From Chlorobium sp. (GTDB lineage: Bacteria; Bacteroidota; Chlorobiia; Chlorobiales; Chlorobiaceae), in NCBI GenBank assembly GCA_005843835.1, contig SZXZ01000011.1:36382-100381 (forward strand): DNA of 64,000 nt, written 5' to 3'. Positions 59,470 to 64,000 of the stretch are shown here, in pieces (the stretch's first letter is position 1; each line of letters opens with the position of its first letter). Both the position numbers and the translations under genes were made by a program. The notes under the pieces were generated by a model. It was given only the letters and a program-made list of their open reading frames with translations, did not search any database and had not been told where the DNA came from.

Positions 59470-60852
59470 ATGATTATTACCGTCAACCCTTCCACAGCAG
59501 AACCGATTGCCGAATACCTTACGATGACATCCGGCGAGATTCGTGAAGTAATAACTCTTTCATACTGGGACTATATTTCATGGAGAGACCGTTCATTACT
59601 AGAGCGCAGTGTCTTTATGAAACGTCTTGCTAAACTTCTGCGGCTCGAAAAAGATCAGCATGCAGCCCTCATAAGTCGCGAAATGGGGAAACCTCTTGCA
59701 CAAGCCATCGCTGAAGTCGAGAAATCAGCATGGGTCTGCGATTATTATGCCGACCACGCCGCATCATTTTTAAAGCCTGAAGAAAGGGAGTTTGAAGACG
59801 GTGTAAAGGGAGTGGTGAAATTCGAACCCATCGGCCTTGTTCTTGGTGTTATGCCATGGAATTTTCCCTTCTGGCAGGTTTTTCGGTTTGCAGTGCCTGC
59901 AATTATGGCAGGTAACGGTATTATTCTTAAGCACGCACCGAATGTAACAGGGTCAGCCATAGCTATCGAACAGCTTTTTCGTGATGCCGGATTTCCTGCA
60001 CACCTCTATAGCGCAGTTCATATTGCTCTTGAAGATGTTGACCTTCTGACGGGCTATATAATTGAACACCCTGCAATACAGGGAGTTTCTTTAACAGGAA
60101 GCACAGCAGCAGGCAGGGCAGTTGCATCCAAATCCGGCAAGGCACTTAAAAAAACCGTGCTTGAACTTGGAGGCAGTGACCCATACATTATTCTTGACGA
60201 TGCCGATATTCCCGAAGCGGTCAATCTTTGTGCCGCAGCGCGTCTTCTCAACTGCGGACAAAGCTGTATATCAGCCAAACGCTTTATCGTTCACTCGCAT
60301 GTTTTTCAGCAGTTCGAACACCTCCTTCTACAGCGTATGCAGTCGGTGGTGATGGGCGACCCCTTCGACCCCAAAGTCGAGGTCGGACCACTAGCGCGCC
60401 ACGACCTCCGTGAGCAGCTTCATGGTCAGGTTACGCGCAGTGTTAATGAAGGTGCCCGGCTGCTTTGTGGCGGAAAAATCCTTGAAGGAAAAGGCTTTTT
60501 CTATCCTCCTACAGTTCTCTCAGGGGTCCACAAGTGGATGGAAGTATACAGTGATGAAACCTTTGGACCAGTAGCAACACTTATTGAAGCCAAGGACGAT
60601 TGCGAAGCGATAATAATTGCCAACGACACCCCCTACGGCCTTGGGTCAGCAATATTTTCCAGTACCATCGAAAGAGCACTTGCTATAGCCGATCAGCTCG
60701 AAGTCGGTAACTGTTTTATCAACAGCGCTGTAAAATCCGATCCAAGAGTGCCTTTCGGCGGAGTGAAACAGTCTGGTTACGGTCGTGAACTTTCTGTTTA
60801 TGGAATCCGGGAGTTCGTAAATATTAAAAGTATCTGTTTCAATGATAGGTGA
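59470..60852 (+). CDS. Succinate-semialdehyde-type aldehyde dehydrogenase
   Basis: This 460-aa aldehyde dehydrogenase resembles the YneI/Sad and GabD group, converting succinate semialdehyde to succinate with NAD(P). VLGVMPWNFPFWQVFRFAVPAIMAGN is the cofactor site, the general base Glu is in VLELGGSDPYI, and the catalytic Cys in LNCGQSCISAKRF (about 265). The end PRVPFGGVKQSGYGRELSVYGIREFVNIK is family-typical. Substrate is inferred from similarity alone. It lies 37 bases after rsgA. Confidence 0.85.
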   Translation: MIITVNPSTAEPIAEYLTMTSGEIREVITLSYWDYISWRDRSLLERSVFMKRLAKLLRLEKDQHAALISREMGKPLAQAIAEVEKSAWVCDYYADHAASFLKPEEREFEDGVKGVVKFEPIGLVLGVMPWNFPFWQVFRFAVPAIMAGNGIILKHAPNVTGSAIAIEQLFRDAGFPAHLYSAVHIALEDVDLLTGYIIEHPAIQGVSLTGSTAAGRAVASKSGKALKKTVLELGGSDPYIILDDADIPEAVNLCAAARLLNCGQSCISAKRFIVHSHVFQQFEHLLLQRMQSVVMGDPFDPKVEVGPLARHDLREQLHGQVTRSVNEGARLLCGGKILEGKGFFYPPTVLSGVHKWMEVYSDETFGPVATLIEAKDDCEAIIIANDTPYGLGSAIFSSTIERALAIADQLEVGNCFINSAVKSDPRVPFGGVKQSGYGRELSVYGIREFVNIKSICFNDR

Positions 60853-60873
60853 TTCTAGATTTATCACGGCAGT

Positions 60874-63027
60874 TTATCTATCGTAGGGGGCCAGCCTTGC
60901 TCGGTATATATTTGTTGCCAGCATTACCGGATCCATTACAGGCAATAGGCATGTTTGGTCTATACATACAGATGCTTGTGGGTGTTCCGCCCGGGTCTGA
61001 ATGGTTTCAGGATATCGCTGGATTGTGCTAATTTCATTTGAGGCATGTATTACTACAGTTCCTGGTAAATAACGGTCGTCAATAACTTTCCGTAGTTGAG
61101 CCATTTCCGGTTCAAGCAAATCGCCTGTTAAAATAACCCTGCATTTTTTGTTACGCATAAAGTTTATCGCAACCAGCATCTGGGGTAGTGCATGGCTTTG
61201 CTCGGCAAGCGTTGTGCCACAAGACCTGAAAATCTCTTCCGCTCGGATAGCAAACTCTTCTTTTCCAGTTAGTTCACTCAGCCGTAATAGATTCAAGGCA
61301 CTGATGGAGTTTGCTGAAGGCTCAGCACCGTCATAATTTTCCTTGATTCTCAGAGGTACGGAATTGTCATCAATTGGGGTACTATAATAACCGCCATGTG
61401 TGTTGTCGTAAAAAAGGGTGTTCTGTAATTCATTAAGTTCTAAAGCAGTTATAAGATATTGCGACTCTAAAGATGCTTCGTAGAGGTCGATAAGTCCCTG
61501 CACAAAAAAAGCATAATCTTCTGTCTTTCCTGCTATAGCAGCGTTGCCGTCTCTATATCGGCGAAGCAGACGACACTTTTGTTGGTCATAAAGCTTTTCC
61601 ATAACAAACCCGGCAGCTCTTTTTGCCGCGTCAAGGTATTGACTATGATGCAACACCCTGTATCCTTTTGATAAAGCCGAAATCATCAAACCATTCCACG
61701 AAGTAAGTATTTTATCATCGAGTGCGGGTCTCGGCCTTTCTCGGCGTGCCTCATACAGTAATTTACGGGATTTTTCAAGAATCGAGTTAATTTCTTGAGC
61801 TGTTTTGCCGAACTTTTCAGCGGTTTTCTCTACAGGGGCCTGCTGTATTAGAATATTTTTTCCGATAAACTCACCATGCGGGTCGTACTGTGCATTTCCT
61901 TCGTTACTGATGCCATAAATGAAGAAAAAAATTTCTGAACTAATTGTATCATCAAGAATCTCTCGAAGTTCAGCTGCACTCCAAAGGTAGAAAGCACCTT
62001 CCTTTTTTGATATGTCATCATGAGTTTCAAAGCTGTCAGCATCTTCGGCAGAGTAAAATCCACCTTCAGGTGAAGTCATATCGCATAATACATAGTTAAA
62101 GATATCTTGAGCAACAGCCCTATAGAAATTATCACCTCTGCATTGAAAGGCTTCAAGATAGGAGATGGCAAGCTGGGCATTATCGTAAAGCATTTTCTCA
62201 AAATGAGGGACATGCCAGTGGGCATCAGTTGAGTAGCGGGCAAAGCCGCCGCCGCCCTTGCCTGGAACGCTGATATGATCATGAATTCCTCCTTCCGCCA
62301 TTTTCCGCAGAGTATTCAGTGCCATTATGCGAGCGTCTTTGTTTCCTGTATAGTATGCCTGGTTGAACAGAAAATTCAGTAATACGGGACGGGGAAATTT
62401 TGGAGCAGCACCGAACCCGCCGAACTCCTCGTCATAGTATGTTTCAAGCCATTGAAGGCATTTAGTTTGTGCCTCATTTTCTCCAGGCAGTTCAGCAGGG
62501 CTTTTGCTTGATAATTCATCTAGATAGCTGAAAAAGGTGTCAGAAGTATCAATGATTTTTTTCTCATTACTCTTCCATAGACCGGCGATGGATACAAGGA
62601 TAGTTTTAAAGCCAGGCAAGCCGTACCTGTCTTCCGGGGGGAAATAACTGCCTCCGTAAAAAGGTTTACGGTCCGTGGTAAGCCAGATAGACATAGGCCA
62701 TCCACCTTTTCCGGTAGTAGACTGGAGATAGTTCATATAGAGACGGTCAATGTCTGGAAGTTCTTCACGATCGACTTTGACTGAAATAAAATAGCGGTTA
62801 AGCAGTTCAGCTATTTCTATGTTTTCAAACGATTCTCGTTCCATGACATGGCACCAGTGACATGTTGAATATCCCACAGAAAGAAATAGAGGCAAATTTT
62901 CATGTTTTGCCTTTTCAAAAGCCTCTTCTCCCCACACAAACCAATTGACAGGATTAAGAGCATGCTGCAGGAGATAAGGACTTTTTTCACCAGCGAGCCT
63001 GTTTTTTTGAACTTGTGTGTCGGTCAT
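60874..63027 (-). CDS. DUF255 thioredoxin-domain protein (YyaL/SPATA20-like)
   Basis: This 717-aa protein starts with a thioredoxin-like domain: [49 protein letters not shown], with the CxxC pair in CHWC (near residue 57). An (alpha/alpha)6-barrel like that of N-acylglucosamine epimerases or glycosidases follows (about 180-700; [39 protein letters not shown]). The role of this widely conserved family is not settled. It is transcribed alone, convergent with the preceding aldehyde dehydrogenase. Confidence 0.9.
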   Translation of the reverse strand: MTDTQVQKNRLAGEKSPYLLQHALNPVNWFVWGEEAFEKAKHENLPLFLSVGYSTCHWCHVMERESFENIEIAELLNRYFISVKVDREELPDIDRLYMNYLQSTTGKGGWPMSIWLTTDRKPFYGGSYFPPEDRYGLPGFKTILVSIAGLWKSNEKKIIDTSDTFFSYLDELSSKSPAELPGENEAQTKCLQWLETYYDEEFGGFGAAPKFPRPVLLNFLFNQAYYTGNKDARIMALNTLRKMAEGGIHDHISVPGKGGGGFARYSTDAHWHVPHFEKMLYDNAQLAISYLEAFQCRGDNFYRAVAQDIFNYVLCDMTSPEGGFYSAEDADSFETHDDISKKEGAFYLWSAAELREILDDTISSEIFFFIYGISNEGNAQYDPHGEFIGKNILIQQAPVEKTAEKFGKTAQEINSILEKSRKLLYEARRERPRPALDDKILTSWNGLMISALSKGYRVLHHSQYLDAAKRAAGFVMEKLYDQQKCRLLRRYRDGNAAIAGKTEDYAFFVQGLIDLYEASLESQYLITALELNELQNTLFYDNTHGGYYSTPIDDNSVPLRIKENYDGAEPSANSISALNLLRLSELTGKEEFAIRAEEIFRSCGTTLAEQSHALPQMLVAINFMRNKKCRVILTGDLLEPEMAQLRKVIDDRYLPGTVVIHASNEISTIQRYPETIQTRAEHPQASVCIDQTCLLPVMDPVMLATNIYRARLAPYDR

Positions 63028-63290
63028 AGCTTTAACTTTGATTGATCATGAACACCCAAACAATAGGTAACAGATTACGAACCTCCGAAAGTTCAAGACC
63101 TTTGGGAAAATCACAAATCAGATGAATGCAACCAGTGAAGGAGACGTACAGAAAGGGGGGAAACATTGCTGAAGGGAAGTGAGTAAATATGAAAAAAACA
63201 AGCAGTTGCCTTCGAGAGCACCAATTAAACCAGGTATAGTTTTTGAAGTTTCTTATCAGTTGTTGTGTTGAAATATTTAAAGAATGAAAT

Positions 63291-64000
63291 TTAACCGCTG
63301 AAATTTTCTCCCAGATATTTGGTAAGCATTTCTTCAAGATCAGTTTTACGTATCGGTTTGGAGATATAATCGTCCATACCGGCCTTGATACATTTCTCCC
63401 TGTCACCAACCATGGCATGAGCTGTCATTGCCACAATGGGAACATCCGGAGTTTCGCAAAGAATGCGGTCAGTCCTAATGATCCTCGTGGTTTCATATCC
63501 ATCCATTTCCGGCATCTGGCAATCCATTAAAACAAGATCGTAAACTTTTTTGCGCATTGCCTTAAGCGCATCTTTTCCGCTGGGAACCACATCTGGAAAC
63601 AGTCCCAGTTTCTGAAGCATAAATAAAGTCACCTTCTGATTTACAGGATTATCCTCAACAACAAGAATACTGAATTTTTTTGTAGCAGTTCTTTCCTTTA
63701 GGTTGGTTGTGCTTATTGAAGCAATTGGTTTTGACTGTTCCTTTTTAACATTCAAAATATCAGCAATTGACCTGAAAAGCTCCATACGCCTTACGGGTTT
63801 CTGGATTATTTTTAAAGCATGTGAACTGAATCGTTTTTTAATTTCGCCGGACTGGCCCGGTGACGCAAGCATTATTATGGCACTGTGGGCATGCAGTTCA
63901 TAAAGCGAATTGATAAATCGGTCAAGTTCATCTCCGATAGTCTGCATAATATTAATGTCAAGAATAATGGCATCCCAAGGTTTAAATGACTCTGGGTTAT
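63291..64000 (-). CDS. Hybrid sensor kinase or regulator, C-terminal part (partial)
   Basis: The reading frame is open to the window edge, so the gene begins outside. What remains is the end of one receiver domain (NPESFKPWDAIILDINI, with the phospho-acceptor Asp likely in ILDI, then MLASPGQSGEI and the Lys in IIQKPVRR) and a complete second receiver (ILVVEDNPVNQKVTLFMLQKLG, DLVLMDCQMPEMDGYETTRIIR with acceptor Asp, AMTAHAMVGDREKCIKAGMDDYISKPIR). This is typical of a hybrid kinase of the BarA/TorS sort ending in two receivers. The kinase part is outside. 263 bases of gene-free sequence separate it from the DUF255 gene. Confidence 0.85.
   Translation of the reverse strand, partial: NPESFKPWDAIILDINIMQTIGDELDRFINSLYELHAHSAIIMLASPGQSGEIKKRFSSHALKIIQKPVRRMELFRSIADILNVKKEQSKPIASISTTNLKERTATKKFSILVVEDNPVNQKVTLFMLQKLGLFPDVVPSGKDALKAMRKKVYDLVLMDCQMPEMDGYETTRIIRTDRILCETPDVPIVAMTAHAMVGDREKCIKAGMDDYISKPIRKTDLEEMLTKYLGENFSG

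Noticed and set aside
63032..63418. A 128-aa minus-strand frame after the DUF255 gene
   Set aside because: It overlaps the end of the receiver domain in another frame and has no motif of its own; the rest of the gap is A/T-rich non-coding sequence.

Overview
The window reads as ordinary chromosomal DNA of a green sulfur bacterium (Chlorobiaceae). The strongest marker is a chlorophyllide reductase subunit (bchY, 54062-55300). Menaquinone synthesis, a group 3b hydrogenase, Kdo/LPS and outer-membrane genes, and HU-CCDC81/SPOR and DUF4199 proteins shared with Bacteroidetes all fit that phylum. No prophage, insertion sequence, CRISPR array or rRNA operon is visible. One tRNA gene (Asp, GTC) is present. 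The only broken gene I see is a DUF4143-type ATPase remnant near 6.1-6.4 kb.

Layout. 0-6 kb: a SlyD-like FKBP, then leftward hydBGDA encoding an NADP-linked sulfhydrogenase, then a U32 (TrhP-like) gene. 6-16 kb: the decayed ATPase, a membrane protein coupled to a SpoU RNA methylase, a two-domain Usp overlapping a Lon-like protease, TerC, an aldehyde dehydrogenase, a patatin lipase, a small beta-barrel protein and a YbaK deacylase. 16-21 kb: a GT4 glycosyltransferase, then gnd-zwf meeting pgl tail to tail, which together form the oxidative pentose phosphate branch. 21-28 kb: an envelope-flavoured series with DUF2278, two membrane proteins, a SIMPL protein, two overlapping L,D-transpeptidases, an SRPBCC protein, a Gly-periodic small protein and an HD phosphohydrolase. 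Two tandem terminator-like hairpins lie between, at 24.0-24.15 kb, and may mark a small RNA.

28-36 kb (leftward): metH, an esterase, mnmA, an ETF-quinone oxidoreductase homologue and a 3-methyladenine DNA glycosylase. 36-39.4 kb (rightward): parA-parB, dapB and a DUF4199 protein. 39.5-45.4 kb (leftward): menF-menD-menH-menB-menC, mostly coupled by 4-base overlaps, covering chorismate to DHNA-CoA and o-succinylbenzoate except for MenE. 45.5-48.5 kb: a TPR lipoprotein, an HMA metallochaperone, a NYN/LOTUS RNase-like protein, an OmpA protein and tRNA-Asp behind a shared bidirectional terminator.

48.9-64 kb: citrate synthase, gatC, DUF167, kdsB, xseA, an inner-membrane HU-HU-SPOR protein overlapping bchY, frr, rpmE, recG, rsgA, a succinate-semialdehyde-type dehydrogenase, a DUF255/thioredoxin protein, and the C-terminal part of a two-receiver hybrid kinase cut by the window edge.

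I did not find a clearly novel multi-gene system. The items most worth a second look are the membrane-anchored HU-SPOR protein joined to bchY, the hydrogenase large subunit that ends at its last active-site motif with no cleavable tail, the candidate small RNA at 24 kb, and the small Gly-periodic protein at 27.3 kb.
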